From Pyrus communis (taxonomy: Eukaryota; Streptophyta; Magnoliopsida; Rosales; Rosaceae), in assembly GCF_963583255.1 (NCBI RefSeq), contig NC_084803.1, positions 17,991,428 through 18,055,427 on the forward strand: 64,000 nucleotides of DNA. Reading direction: 5' to 3'. The notes under the pieces are model-generated. The model made no database searches and was not told the origin of the DNA. It was given only the letters and a program-made list of their open reading frames with translations. Position 1 is the first letter of the stretch. The number at the start of each line of letters is the position of its first letter. The translations under genes and the position numbers were made by a program. Below are positions 43,376 to 56,742 of this stretch, piece by piece.

Positions 43376-46290
43376 GTCACAACCATTTTTAAATGCAGAA
43401 GATTTGAATTCATGCTAACTACATTATCCTATGCACCAGCACTTGAAACTAAGAATTTAATATGTCTAAAATTGACTCTATTCCCATACATACCCCTTTC
43501 TTTTTACTTCCTAATCCAAAATGAAAATACCAACCCTTCCCCTTCCAATTGATCACTCTGAGGCCTTACACTCCAAGTACCACAACCACCCCCCTTCCTC
43601 TCTCCTCCGGGTCATAAAGAAAGTCCCAATATGCTCCTCCCTACTCGGCTCTCTAAACACCTGTTGGCGCGGACAAGTAAGTAGAATAAAATGATTGAAC
43701 CATGGAAATTAAGAATAAAAAGATTAAGGATAAAAAAGAGTTAAAAATCTAATTATGAGAAGTATGTATGAAAAAGGAGTAGTCAATTTTTAGACACTTC
43801 AAATTCTTAACTTCAGGTGACAGTGGATGCTATGTCACACAATGAATAAAGAAGTATGAAAAGACAAATGACAATGAATAGAGAAGTAAGAAAAGATAAA
43901 TGAAAAAGGCAGCTAGTATTCGTCTTTGATATATGCTTCTCTTTGTATGAAAAACGAATCAAATGTGTTAAACTGTGCATCATCACCAAAAGACTTCTCA
44001 TTAAGAGTGAAAATATATAATTAGCAAATCTTTGAATATCTTACTTAAAATATTTAGTAATATTCAATAAGGTCTTCCATAGTAAGTCAGAAAAAATGAA
44101 TGTATACTAATATATTGTACTCACATATGAATCACATTTTTATATTGGACCGCAAAATTTAAGTTTGATATAAATTTATTGAAATCATGAATTTAATATA
44201 TTAGACTCACGAGTTGAACATATCAAACTCATGATTCCGGTATCAATATGTTGACACTTGCATGCAATTAATTTTAGGTGTGAGGAAGCTCCCTTTCTCT
44301 CTGTCTATTGGCTCTTGCATGCAATTTATTTTAGGTCGTTTTGGGGACTATCAGATCTAGAGAGTCAAAGATGAAAGCAAGTGGATGGATATATACTAAT
44401 TACTGTATATTCGACTTTTGTGAATATGTGAATTAAACTCAAAGTGCCCTATTTATATAGACAGGAACCAAATTCACGTGAATTGTTTTGATTACAGTCA
44501 TCTTACCCACATTCTTCTTAATTTTTTGTCGTTGGATCGAATAAATTAAAAAATATCAATGACCGAAAATTAAAAGGAATGTATGAGAAGTAAAAATTGA
44601 TGTGTGAATACCACTTTTCAAAAATAATAACTCAACATGAATCAAACTTTGTGATCATCTCGTGTTTGATTTCCTAATTTGGTTACAATCTAATATATAT
44701 AGTATAAAGATTTGATAATCAAGAATAGGGAATTCTTATTGACATCTGGTAAGTTATTTAGGACTCTCTAGTAGTATTATTTCTTTCTCAATTTCTAGAG
44801 GTATTTCTTTCTTAATTTTATTTATGCAAAGAGTGTAAGTTGACTATTTTGGAGTGTCAATAATACCATATAAAACCAGGGTTGAACTTAAGTTTACCAT
44901 GCTTGATTCCCGCAGACATTTTTATTTTGCAAGCAGAAGTTAGAGAACAAAAGCATTTGGTATTATTCCATTAGAGAACAAAAGCATTTGGTATCATTCC
45001 ATTACACTGTACGGTCCATATATATATAGAGTTAGAAATTGGGTATTAGTTGCGCTCATGCGCACGATGATGTTATTATAAGTTTTTTCAATTCAAACAC
45101 TTACGAAGAAAGAATGACATTCATTAAAAAATTAATTTGAATACCACAATAACGACATATACGGAATACAAATTTCAACATTACTGCAAAAATAACAAAC
45201 TCAAAGAATTAAACTAAAGTGGACAAGCTTTTCAAAAGCGACTAGAAAAACCTACAACACTAAAGTCTAGCATAGCTAGGATTCGAGCCCACATAGCGTA
45301 AACAACCAAAACTTGAAATAAATTCATAAGCAGCACCACGAATTGAAGCCAGACCAGAATTGATCTAATCCCATTTAACCAAGAATCTGTAAAACAATAG
45401 GTGGATCATGAAATAGAAAACCGGTATACATTTCCTAAGAAACCAGTAACATACGTCTAATCATACATAATTAATAAAACTTTTTTATTGGTGTAATAGA
45501 AGATTATGCATCTGTTTTGGTGAAAAGGTAGGGTGGTTGGTTGAACTACAAAGGTTGAAGTTGAACATGATAGGAAGGTTATTAATTATATATATAAGAT
45601 AACTTAAGGTTACCCAATTTCGTACTTTTTTAATTATTTGTTTAAAAATTTCAACAATATATTGTTATAATTTGACTAATTAGATACATTGAGTATTGGT
45701 TATTGGAGATGCAGTCCCTATCATATTCAAAGAAGAACAATCAAATTAAACAACGGCTGCATGACTTATTGAGGACATAATTGATCTCTATCTATGACCT
45801 CTAAAGAAAAGAAGCAACCACAACGACATCACTTACTCGAGACACAATCTCAAATTCTCAATAATCTCTAACAAGGAATCAACTATTAATTCCCTCGTCA
45901 AGGGAAAGAACATAACACTTTCCCTGCGACAAGAAGTAACTGAAGAGTTGAGCTATAAGAGAGATCAATTATATTGTTAATAAGAGTAACACTAACCGAA
46001 TATATAAAACTAACAAATTTGTTGACATACAATAAATATTTGTGCAACTAAAACATTTGTGTGAAATTGTGACACCACTTGATGCTGTTCAAGATACACC
46101 ATAAATTTGCTCGTGTTTAGGATACACCACAAAATTGCTCGCTAACACGAGGCAAATTATTAGTGTTAAAGAGTGGTATGCCATTGGATAAGATGTCGGA
46201 TAATTATTAGTAAGCACTATATTCAATTGGTGATTTTTATGAGATGAAATAAGAATTTCAACTATCAATCAATCGACTGGAGAGACAAGG
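43376..46290. other. Long intergenic stretch, mostly unclassified
   Basis: No gene in 2.9 kb. Items seen: a direct repeat of CTTGCATGCAATT...TTTTAGGT at about 44256 and 44313; a degraded piece resembling the 38959-39079 MITE family at about 44729-44870; and a tandem pair of a unit of about 31 bp (TTAGAGAACAAAAGCATTTG) at 44940-45000. Confidence 0.5.
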
Positions 46291-46293
46291 ACG

Positions 46294-46295
<2 letters not shown>

Positions 46296-46326
<31 letters not shown>
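46296..46326 (+). repeat. (TC)n microsatellite
   Basis: About 15 TC units, followed by an imperfect TTTCTCTCG. Confidence 0.95.
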
Positions 46327-46333
<7 letters not shown>

Positions 46334-47494
46334 GTTGCTCTCTCACCTAGGCCCTTTCCCTCCCCTAACAAACCTTAACTCGTAGTCGTCATAGCCGCTA
46401 GCCCTTTACTATGGCTTGGGGCCAGTGGTAGCCCATCCATATCTCCTCCTAACTTTCATTTCATTCCTTTTTTTCCCTTATCCTTCTCCTCACATCCTCT
46501 CTGCCGCCCTTTTTTTTCCTCACCTCTCAGCTTTTTCTACAGTTTTTCTCTTCTCTTGCCCCGTTTTCCTTTTTGTCTTGGCTATCTCATGGTTTTGTGT
46601 CTCCTACCCAGATTCAGGTTATGCCTTTCTTAAGGTCCCTTCCTTGATTTGGGGATTGATTTGTGATTTGGTTTTGGATTGGGGCTGTTGGTGGGTCAGA
46701 GCCACTTCTGTCAAACTGATTCGGTTTAATGATACTCTTTTCGACTTCTTTTGCTGTAGCGGTGCCTTTTGTGCTCGAATCTATTGCAGCGACACCTTCT
46801 ATGCTCATATCTATTATAGCGCTGATATGGAATCTTGTTGTTGCAAAGCCTTAGGCGAGCACATCTGGGGGTTACATGGCCTAGGCCGCTTTATTTTGGT
46901 GGTCACGACGCTTGCGTTCTTCAGATCTGGAAACTTCAACGCCTGTGTTTCCAACGTTTGTAGCCCTCAGTTTGACCTGTGCGTGTTGCATACCCAATTT
47001 GTGCAGAGTCACGGCTGGTAGTCTTTGCCTGAGTATCTTATCCTTCCATTGTTTTGTGTCGTGTTGTGGTCTTCTTTCTCAGAGTAGTTAATTAAATTTA
47101 GTCTAGTTTAGTTCAGTTTAGTTTAGTCTTGTCTAATTAAGTCTATTATCTCGTCTATCGAGTGTTGTGGCCACGATGTAACATTGGCTGTATTAATTTT
47201 TGCTTTGAGCAATGAGTTATGTGGTCTCGTCTACTAACGATGACTTTATGTGGTCTCGCTTCTGTGAAGACTTTATGTGGCCTCACTATTCGGCGATGAC
47301 CGTTTGTAATCGCCAATACAAATCTGTTATATCTATCGTTTTGTGACAGGTTTGTATGGGTGGTGTGTGAAGTTCTCATACATATGGTAGCCGTTTAGGG
47401 ATTTACTATTGTTGTTTTGTTAGTGCAAATTCACCTCCATATCATTTTCTTGGTCACTAGAATATTGTACCCAATTGGCACCTTTGTATTGTTT
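46327..47494. other. Unclassified, possible retroelement leader
   Basis: A 201-codon open frame (46416-47021, +) encodes a Phe/Leu/Pro-rich N-terminal half and a Cys-rich second half. No family is recognised, and the pyrimidine-rich sequence makes chance openness likely. Downstream, TATGTGGTCTCG-type words recur three times (about 47217, 47250 and 47274). Confidence 0.35.
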
Positions 47495-47502
47495 GGGATG
47501 AT

Positions 47503-47986
47503 CACTGTTCTAAAAATCCCCGTCTAGCGCCACCTAGGCTTTAGGCAGCAAGCCACTGCCCTGATTAAGGCCTAGGATTTTGAAAACTAAGAAATGATGC
47601 CTAGACCTGCTGAATCGTCCGCAGAGACCGCCTAGGCACCCGCCCAGACCTGCCTAGGCACCCGCTTAGGTTGCAACTCACGTAGACAAAAAATAGATAA
47701 CTTTCATTTTGCATTTTATTTTTTTCCATAAATTGTAAGAGACTTCTTGCATACTTAAATGAACACACATCATGTCCTTATTCCCCATGTTTTCATTATG
47801 TTCCAATACTTCATAATACATATGTCATTCTATTTTGTAGTTTATGATGAAATTTTATATATTTAAAGTATAAACAGACACTTATTTACACGAAATATAA
47901 TAGATTTACTTAAATCCGCTTAGTCCACCTAAGCACTAGGCCACAGCCCGCCGCCCGACTAGCGCCTAGTGTCTTTTAGAACCTTG
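47503..47986. mobile_element. 484-bp hAT element with exact 8-bp duplication
   Basis: Ends CACTGTTCTAAAAATCCCCG and GTCTTTTAGAACCTTG; subterminal words GCCTAGGC and CGCCTAG occur in both directions. Flanked by GGGATGAT at 47495-47502 and 47987-47994. Same family as 34226-35040 and 50219-50651. No transposase. Confidence 0.92.
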
Positions 47987-47994
47987 GGGATGAT

Positions 47995-49241
47995 TAATGA
48001 AATATCAAATATCGTTGCTTTAAAAAAAAAACTATCAACCACCCGACAATCAAAAGTGAAACAAACATGCTACACCTTATCACATGTTGTATATCACATA
48101 TGTACCATTTTTTAAATAGAGATCAGACCTACTTGGATTGATGGATATCAGTTCTATTAAAAATAGGTGATTCAAATATAGTATACAAAATGTGATATGT
48201 GTAGCATTACTAAAAAAAAAAAAAAAAAAAAAAAAAAAATGAAAACACCACAATGCAAATTGTGATACATCTCCAATGAAATGTCAAAATATTTTGTAAT
48301 CCGGAACACACTGGTTGAAGAAAAAAAAATCCTAAGAAGAAATGAGAATCCCCACCTCCTATCTTGCAATTTTGTTCCTATATATCTAATAGGTTTTCAA
48401 CTTTTTATTAAACTTTCATAAAATCCTTACTTATAACTTTAAAAACTCAAATATTTACAAAAACCAATAGTGAAATAAAATTCCCGAGCACCACACAAAC
48501 CCATCACCGCCGGTCGCTCCTCCTTACTTCCGGCAAAGCTTCCTTTCGCTCTCTCTCTTCAAGTTCCGCACTAGATCGTGATCAGTTCAACACGTCAAGG
48601 AACATATATTTTATCAAAATTTGGTATTTGGGATGCAAAATAGGATATCTAATCAATGCTTCGTCGGAGGATATCCGTAGAGAAGAAGATAGAGATAAAA
48701 GGAGAAAAAAATGAGCTTCGCCGGCGGTGAGCAATTGCAGCCGACTTGAATGGTGGGAAAAATTGGTTTTGGTTGCTGCGGGGCTAGGGTTGTTGCGGAG
48801 GTTGCTGTTGTTTTTTGTTGTTTGTTAAAATTTCAGTTTTATTGCATTATTTAATTATATAAAAACTTAATAGTGTTAGATTCAAAGTTAAGTCGAATAA
48901 TATGTGTCAAAAAACTAAAAAAGAGTCACGAAGGAGCCATGAAATTAGGGACAACATAACTGCCGCCAATGTCCTAGTGGGTTGGTACATCCTCAGATTA
49001 GGATCACAAGACATACCAAATGTATGGCACGTAATAAGTAAAATATCTTACTTATTTTAAAAGTAATGGTCTTCAAATAGAAATTTTTAAAAGCAGTGTG
49101 TAGGTTGCTTTTAAAAGTTGTTTTAATGAAAAACTGAGTTGAGCCTTTAATAAATATTTTCAATATTGTAATACCTTCATTAATTGTTTCAAATGACATA
49201 TTTATACCCTTCTACACACATTTTATCTCTTAGATAATAAA
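47995..49241. other. Intergenic, no gene recognised
   Basis: Contains a run of A at 48212-48239 and a GC-richer patch at 48500-48800 (CATCACCGCCGGTCGC; ATGAGCTTCGCCGGCGGTGA) that looks like a leader or gene 5' edge, but no ORF follows. Confidence 0.45.
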
Positions 49242-49545
49242 GTGACCACTACCACCTCCAACCACCATTGTTGCCACCGCCGTCACCATAACCACAGCCT
49301 CCACTACTGTGACCACAACAACCGTCACTACCACCATTGTCACCACTACGCCGCCACCACCACCACCACCATAACCATAACTACCACCACTGTCACCACA
49401 ACCACATCCCGCCACTACCACCATTGTCACCACCATCATGACCGCCACCTCCACCACTAATACCATCACCACAACCGCAACTGTAACCGCCACCATTGCC
49501 ACCACAACCGCAACCACCACCATTACCACTGTCCCCACCCTTGTT
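49242..49545. repeat. ACC/CAC trinucleotide-rich low-complexity tract
   Basis: About 300 bp made almost only of ACC, CAC, ATC and GCC triplets (an irregular CCACCA minisatellite). Open frames on both strands here (poly-Thr on +, poly-Val on -) are by-products of the repeat. Confidence 0.9.
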
Positions 49546-49616
49546 GTCGTAACCTGCACTCATACTACTATGTCCATTTTGTCATTGTATATAATTATGT
49601 CACTTGTGCCACCTAG

Positions 49617-49782
49617 TATTACGGTCTAGTGGTATTCCTCTTCTATTCCTCTTCGCTTGTAAGTGAGAGGTCTTTGATTCGATTCTCACCAAATGCGAAT
49701 TTCAACCACATTATTGCTAGCCAATTGTGAGGCTAAGCCCACCCCTCTCCCTTAGTGTAGATAATACTGTTTGTTCAAAAAC
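49617..49782 (+). mobile_element. tRNA-derived SINE copy (family 1)
   Basis: The best-kept copy: A-box-like GGTCTAGTGGTATTCC, B-box-like TTTGATTCGATTCTCACC, TTATTGCTAGCCAATTGTGA and a 3' end GATAATACTGTTTGTTCAAA. It has an internal 13-bp duplication of CTATTCCTCTTC just after the A box. Confidence 0.85.
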
Positions 49783-49988
49783 AAAATTATATCACTTGTA
49801 CATTAAAATTTACCAAACGCTTTTACTCTGTTTTTCAAACGCACAATACTTTTATAGTATAGTTAATCAAACACTCATCTGCTTTACTTTACAGTTGATT
49901 ATTCTTAAAGCACAACAGAACTATTTTTTTTTCTTTTCAAAAGCGAAGCAATCCCAAACTGGCCCTAAATGGTGTAACATCCACATTA

Positions 49989-50055
49989 TTGCTAGCTTGT
50001 TGTAAAACTTAGCTCATTCCCCCATCATTATTGTAAATAATATCATTTGTTAAAA
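49989..50055 (+). mobile_element. SINE 3' fragment (family 1)
   Basis: Only the 3' part: TTATTGCTAGCTTGTTG and AATAATATCATTTGTTAAAA. Confidence 0.6.
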
Positions 50056-50218
50056 AAAATTGATGTAACATTTATCTGCTAGATTTTAAAAATTATGAAA
50101 TATTAATATAAGAACTAATCCATTAAATATAATGATAATTTGTGTAATTTTATATGAGAAATACTAAGGGAACTATTCTTAAAATTAGGACTCATCATGG
50201 ACACTACTCTATCCCTAA

Positions 50219-50651
50219 CATTGTTCTAAAAATTCTCGTCTAAGCGGCTGGCCACTACCCTGATAGTCTTTATGCATTTGAAAATTAAGAAAGTACGCAT
50301 AGACCTGCTTAGGCGTCCACCTAGCCCGCCTAGGTTGCGACTCTCACTTATACTAAAAATCGATAACTTTCATTTTGGGTTTTAATTTTTCAATAAAATG
50401 TAAGACTTAATAAATACTTAGATGAATACGCATTATTTTCTTGTTCCTTATGTTTTTAATATGTTCTAATACTTTATAAGTAATATGTCGTTTTATTTTG
50501 TAATTTAGATATCCCAATAAAATTGTGTGTGTGTTTTTTCTAAGTATAACTAGATTTATTTCTACAATATATAATAAATTTACTTAAATTTGTCTAACCG
50601 TTAGACTCGGACTCATTGCATAACTATCACCTAATATCTTTTATAACCTTG
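50219..50651. mobile_element. 433-bp hAT element (third copy)
   Basis: Ends CATTGTTCTAAAAATTCTCG and TCTTTTATAACCTTG. The flanks ATCCCTAA (50211-50218) and ATCCATAA (50652-50659) match at 7 of 8 positions, so it is older than the copy at 47503. The interior follows the same order as that copy (CATAGACCTGCTTAGGCG; GATAACTTTCATTTTG). Confidence 0.85.
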
Positions 50652-50659
50652 ATCCATAA

Positions 50660-51353
50660 TCGTAAAAATGGTTGCACCCAGAAAAAAAAGAATTATGATT
50701 CTCTTCCCTCCTCTTTCCATCCTCTTCCATTCCCTCCTCTCACATTATCTCATTTTGTTTTTTTCTTGCTATAAAAAATTAATATAAAATGTTAACGTCA
50801 CTTAAACGTGACCTAAACGTGACCGTTCAAATAGACGAAGAAGGAAGAGAAAGAGGAAAAAGAGAGAAGATAATCTAACTCCGAAAAAAAGCCAGCCCAT
50901 TATTGTGAGTACGAGATTTCATTCCAGGCGAGTTCATTAATTTCAACTGGAACTCCCAGAAATCCAAAATCCAGTTCCACGCCCCCAAATCTGACTGGCT
51001 GCAACTCCGCCAAAGCAGTAAAAACTAAAAAGTCCATAATACCCTCCGTGGTCCTCTCCGATACCAACACCACGTCACAAAAAGACAAAAGCACCCCAAA
51101 ACTGGACCCCACAACGCCTCCCCGCCAACCCAAAAAAGCACCAAAAAGAAGAAAAGGGTCACAAAAAAGATTCCAATCCGAAAAACCCAGCTCGCTGTAA
51201 TTTTTTTCACTTCTCCGCCCAGTCACTTTCCCTCACTTTTCCATCACATTTTCCTTCTCCCCAAACGCTACCCACATCCCCTCCAATTTCCACTCTTTCC
51301 ACTCCCCCTCCATTTTTCTCCGATCCATTTCCGAGCTCGATTCTGCTGTCAAA
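50660..51353. other. Promoter and leader region of the XLG gene
   Basis: Repeated CTTAAACGTGACC/CTAAACGTGACC words at about 50801-50825. The last 250 bp are pyrimidine-rich (CTTTTCC/CTCCCC words), typical of a plant 5' leader. Minus-strand open frames here are shadows. Confidence 0.5.
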
Positions 51354-54300
51354 ATGCCTTCCGGCGCCGACGACGGCACCCAGTACTCGTTTGCGATAGA
51401 GTACAAGGGTCCTGCGGTCAGTTACGATCTTCCTCGGGCGGTTCCGATCAACGTCGACAGAATTCCAGTGGCGGCGGTGGTCGGAGGGGTTGCGCTGCCC
51501 GAGAAGCTCACCTTGCCGGTGGTCCAGCCGGTGCTTGCGCCCGCAACGTTCTCTAAAGAGCTCAAGACGTCGAACTCGACGGTGTCTCCGACTTCCGTTT
51601 TTGATCGGGGCAGCGAGGATTACACGAAGGAGTTGGAAGGTTCTGAATCGACTGTTTCACCGACGTCGATGATTGGATTTGGGGAGACTGGTGTGGAGAG
51701 TGTTGCTGGGTGTGCGTTGTCCCGTGAATTGAGCAGCTCCGGCCCGTCGGAGTTTTCAAACGGGTTGAATAACAGGTCGGGTGAGTTTTCCGATGTGACT
51801 GGTGACGGGAAGGAGAGTGTGGACTTCAACAGTGATTCGAACCGGCCAGAACCTGAGCTGGACTGGGTCTCCACGGAGTCGGTTTTGAGCTTGGACTATC
51901 CGTCGTCTCGTGTTTCATCCAGTAAGGCTTTGGATTATGATGCACGGCGGCCGCCGGTGGTGACTTTTCGGGACATTGAGTCGGATGATGGGGCTGATGA
52001 AGACGAGGCTGAGGTTGTGCAGGCGAAGCGGGAGCCTCAGAGCAAAGGGAAGAAGAAGGCGTGCTACCGATGTTTGAAGGGGACGAGGTTTACTGAGAAG
52101 GAGGTTTGCATTGTTTGTGATGCTAAGTATTGTAGTAGTTGTGTGCTTAGAGCAATGGGATCAATGCCCGAAGGTCGAAAATGTGTGACTTGTATTGGGT
52201 TTCCAATTGATGAATCGAAAAGAGGGAGCTTGGGGAAGTGCTCTAGAATGCTCAAGCGGCTGTTGAATGATTTGGAGGTTCGACAGGTGATGAAATCCGA
52301 AAAGTTTTGTGAGGCAAATCAGCTACCCCCGGATTATATTTGTGTTAATGGACAGCCTCTTTGTCATGAGGAGCTGGTTCTATTACAAACCTGCCCTAAT
52401 CCGCCGAAGAAATTAAAACCAGGAAACTATTGGTATGATAAAGTTTCTGGTCTTTGGGGAAAGGTGAATATGGTTTACTTAGATTTATTTTGTTGTTTCT
52501 TGTTGTTTCCTCAGTGTGCTAACACGCTTGTGAAATTTCGCGGTGTTGTCGAATTTTAATAGGAAGGGCAGAAGCCTTCCAAGATCATTAGTCCCCACCT
52601 CAGTGTTGGGGGTCCCATCAAGGCAAATGCTAGCAATGGGAACACACAGGTTTACATAAATGGCCGGGAAATTACCAAAGTCGAGCTTCGGATGTTGCAG
52701 GTTGGATGGAATTGCTAGGCATATGAAATTGTTGATGCAGGTTGCAGCTGGTTAATATGCAGGGTTCATTAACACCTTTTGTTGAACATTGCAGTTGGCT
52801 GGGGTTCAATGTGCTGGTAACCCACATTTTTGGGTGAACGAGGATGGGTCATACCAAGAGGAGGGCCAGAAAAATACTAAAGGATACATATGGGGCAAGG
52901 TATGGATTCCGAGAATACTTGCATTCTTATGTTTCGTTTGCTTGTTTAAGTTTTCATGTATATTAAACTACTATTAATCACTTTTGCAGGCTGGAACAAA
53001 GCTTGTCTGTGCTGCCTTGTCACTACCAGTCCCTTCTAAATCTTCAACTCCTTGTGGAAAATCCTTCAACTATGTGGGTAGTAGAGTTGTCCCTGATTAC
53101 ATTGAGCGGAGAATTCTTCAGAAGATTCTTTTAGTTGGATGTAATGGTTCCGGAACAAGTACTATATTTAAACAGGTGATTGATTTTATCTGAAATTATT
53201 TTTCCTTCGTATCATTTCTATTCTGTTTATGCAAAGATGACTGATCTATAGTAAATTCCGAAGCTGAATGAACAATTGATGTTTCAAGTTTTGAGTTTCA
53301 AGAGATAGATCATATCTCCGCATCAACCTATGTGTATCACATGTATGTAGGAACTAGAGGTCTGGTTCCTAATCATAATGATTTGTGGATGCTGTAATAG
53401 CAAAAACCTTCTTGGTGTATAATTAATTACATTTCTTGCTTGCTTCTTAAAGATCTAGTTTTTGTATTGACCTCAAATGAGAAAACAAGTTCTAGTTCAA
53501 GCTTTCTGCCTTATAAGTTATATGCAGTTGATATTGTTTAAGTGTACTTGCTAAAAATTGTATTGTTAATCTAAATGGGATTTTGAATTGATTTATTGCA
53601 TGCATAATTGATTTATTGCATGCATTAAGCACACTTACTAGAAAAGAATAGTCAATGAGTCTTTGAATTAAGATGGCTTGACTGGGATGGACTTCTTAGC
53701 CAACAAGTTTGTACCGAGTTTTCAGTTCTAAGTTGTATCTGGTATTTCAGAACATAATTCTTATTCTCTGCCAAATATAAACCGTAACCATTCACATATG
53801 AATGTTTGTTCCAGGCCAAGATTCTATATAAAGCTGTCCCTTTCTTGGAGGATGAGCGTGAAAACATCAAATGTAAAATACAGAGTAATGTGTATGGTTA
53901 TCTTGGTATACTTCTTGAGGGCCGTGAGCGTTTTGAAGAGGAATGTTTGGATGGGATGAGGAAGAAATGTTCTTCCAGTCAAACAGATGCCAATGGTATG
54001 AGTCTATATAATTGTATAACTTTTTCCATATCTTCTTTGACTCGATACATGTGTGCTTGTGCATAACCTCTGTTTATGTTGTTCAGAATGGGAAATTGAA
54101 TTATATACAGGAATGGCAATAGATATCAATTTGTACAAGATATTTATATCAAACACGTTACAAAAGTTATGTAGGACTTGGTATTTGACAGAAGATTATT
54201 AATTAATGTAACTTCTTACGCTTCAGCTCTCCTTTTGCATTGATTGATTAGCTATGCATATTATAATTACACTAGTCAGGTTGGTTAGTCTGCATCCCAC

Positions 54301-55798
54301 TTGGAGAGGGTTTCATTGAGAATAACCATGTTGAAATTGATATATTGCTTAGAGAAATTGTGTGCTGGTTAACAACAGGGAACAATGACAAAACTCTGTA
54401 CTCCGTTGGTCCGAGGCTGAAAGCGTTCTCTGATTGGCTTCTCAAGACTATGGTGTCAGGCAATCTGGAAGCCATTTTTCCAGCTGCTACTCGTGAATAT
54501 GCACCATTAGTTGAGGAATTGTGGAATGATTCAGCCATTCAGGCCACATACACGCGGAGAAGGGAATTGGAAATGCTACCTAGTGTTGCTACTTATTTCC
54601 TAGAGAGGGTACGTTCTGTGTCCTCTGTTTAACTCTTGTAAATTGTTTGCATGGTACTCAATACTGGTCGATAGTAATCATAGTACTATCTTTTGCTTAA
54701 TCTAATGGGCCCGGTCTTCATTCACTTTTCAGGCTGTTGACATATTAAGAATAGACTACGAGCCCACAGATCTAGACATCCTATATGCTGAAGGTGTCAC
54801 TTCATCTAATGGGCTTGCTTGTGTGGACTTCTCATTTCCCAACTCAGAATCTGAAGATACCATCAATACTAGTGATCAGCATGACTCTTTGCTTAGGTAC
54901 GTTCTCCTTTATATTGCACAGTCAAGTGGATTTGAGCTGCTTATTAATATTAATCATAATCGCTAAAGCTCACGTGCGGATAAGTGTGGTAAAAATTATG
55001 CAAGCAAATAGATTAGATGCTTGGAAAACTGAAGTTATTAAAGCTAACAGTGTAACATAGATATATGCTGTTTGTTTCCCTGGTACTGTCGAACTTGAGT
55101 TGACGGCTAATTCTCAGTTTTACGGGTCACTGAGACATACTCCTTTCTTGCTTTCAGGGGTTTGACTGGTGATTAACCTTTCTTTTATTTCGTTGCTTTA
55201 TAGGTACGAACTTATTAGAGTAAATGCAAGAGGACTTGGAGAAAACTGTAAATGGTTAGAGATGTTTGAAGATGTTGGAATGGTCATATTCTGCATGTCC
55301 TTGAGCGACTACGATCAGTTCTCTGCTGATGGGAATGGGTATTTCAATAACAAGATGTTGCTGGCCAGGACTTTCTTTGAAAGCATCGTTGCTCATCCAA
55401 CCTTTGAACAGATGGACTTCCTCTTGATTCTAAACAAGTTTGATTTATTTGAGGATAAGGTAGAACGGGTACCGTTAAATCAGTGTGAGTGGTTTGAAGA
55501 TTTTCGTCCAGTGATGAGTCGTCATCGTTCGAGTAGCAACACGAACAGCAACAACATTAACAGCAGTCCCTCATTGGGTCATTTAGGAGCTCACTACATT
55601 GCAGCAAAGTTCAAGAGGCTCTATTCTTCTCTAACCGGGAAGAAATTGTACGTTTCCGTGGTGAAAGGATTGCAGCCGGATAGTGTCGATGCAGCTCTTA
55701 AATATTCGAGGGAGATTTTAAAATGGGACGAAGAGAGGGCCAATTTTGGCTTTGATTATTCGGTCTATAGCACCGAAGCAAGCTCCTTTTCAAATTGA
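51354..55798 (+). CDS. XLG1: Extra-large GTP-binding protein (XLG), 8 exons
   Basis: Predicted exons 51354-52463, 52563-52700, 52795-52899, 52990-53175, 53815-53995, 54379-54608, 54733-54896 and 55204-55798 join in frame (GT-AG) to 902 residues. The N-terminus [20 protein letters not shown], then [13 protein letters not shown], is the XLG signature. A Ser/Thr-rich region, a basic patch (KGKKKA, 231-236) and eight cysteines at 237-280 ([20 protein letters not shown]) follow. The C-terminal half is a G-alpha-like domain: P-loop GCNGSGTS at about 501-508, where the usual Lys is Thr; switch-II equivalent [11 protein letters not shown] at about 712; NKFD at 782-785. XLGs work with the G-beta-gamma dimer in plant immune, hormone and stress signalling at the plasma membrane and nucleus. 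The XLG1-type assignment comes from the N-terminal wording recalled from Arabidopsis XLG1 and is less certain than the family. Confidence 0.93.
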
Positions 55799-56454
55799 TG
55801 TCAAAACCAAAATGGCTTGTAAATCCAGTTATACATTTGTGTGACATTGATCAATTCCACTGTAAATATAATGGTTTGTATATGAGCAATAGAAAGATCG
55901 TTGCCTTTCACCTGCCTTGCAGCTTCAAGATTTTCAAGTGAGAAGAAAAAGAACTGATAAATAACCAATACAGATGCGAGTTTGTTTTACTTTTCGAAGT
56001 AAAACAATCCGTTACAAAATAGTTACAATTGAGTTTCCGTGTAATCCCCAAGATTCTCCATACACGAAGGAGAAACCACCGAAGGCCAAGATAGGGAAAA
56101 AACAAGGATCCATGATATACGGAATCTTCGGTCATCTACACAACCGTACCGAACTTGTTCTTGCGTGCTCAATAATGTATTTTTAGCACCCCAACCCAAC
56201 GACACAATTTGTTGGGTCAACAAGTTCATATTGCCTTGTGCACGGCCAATTTACTCCTAGTTTGGTTTAGCTTAACTTTTAAAAAAATGAATATGAAAAA
56301 AAGTTAGGATATTTTACGTGTTTGATAAACACTTAAAATCAATTTTTTTTTTCAAAATTATGAGAGAAAAAAAAGCTAAAACCCGGAAAAGGCCGCTTCA
56401 AAAAATCAGCTTATTGCAACAAAACACGAGTGAACAGTAACAAGTTAATGAAGT
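55799..56454. other. 3' flank of XLG and spacer
   Basis: The first hundred bases or so are likely 3' untranslated region. No gene follows; the open frames here show no motif. Confidence 0.5.
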
Positions 56455-56742
56455 TTTCAATTTTCCAATCCTACCCTCCCCTTTCTCACCCTGTCTTCCC
56501 CATTTTTCCCAGAACCCACTTTCGGCTTCCTTCTGAGATTTCTCTCTCACTCTCACTTTCCTTTTCTGTTTCAGAAAAATCCTTCAGGTGTGAAGCCATC
56601 TCTTCAAAAAACAAAAAAAAAAAAAAAAATCCGTTATATTTTAAGCAAGTCTTTCCTTTTTCCTTGTTCTATGAATTGTTTTCTACTATTATACAGATCC
56701 TAAAACTTGACGGACAGATTGGAGCTTTCAGCTTGCTACCCC

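Noticed and set aside
46416..47021. 201-codon frame starting MGPVVAHPYLLL
   Set aside because: Pyrimidine-rich sequence gives Phe/Leu/Ser-rich translations easily; no family, splice pattern or promoter. Kept only as unclassified sequence.
49242..49559. Open frames of 109 and 72 codons in the trinucleotide tract
   Set aside because: They translate to nearly pure Thr/His or Val/Gly repeats in several frames on both strands, a by-product of ACC triplets.
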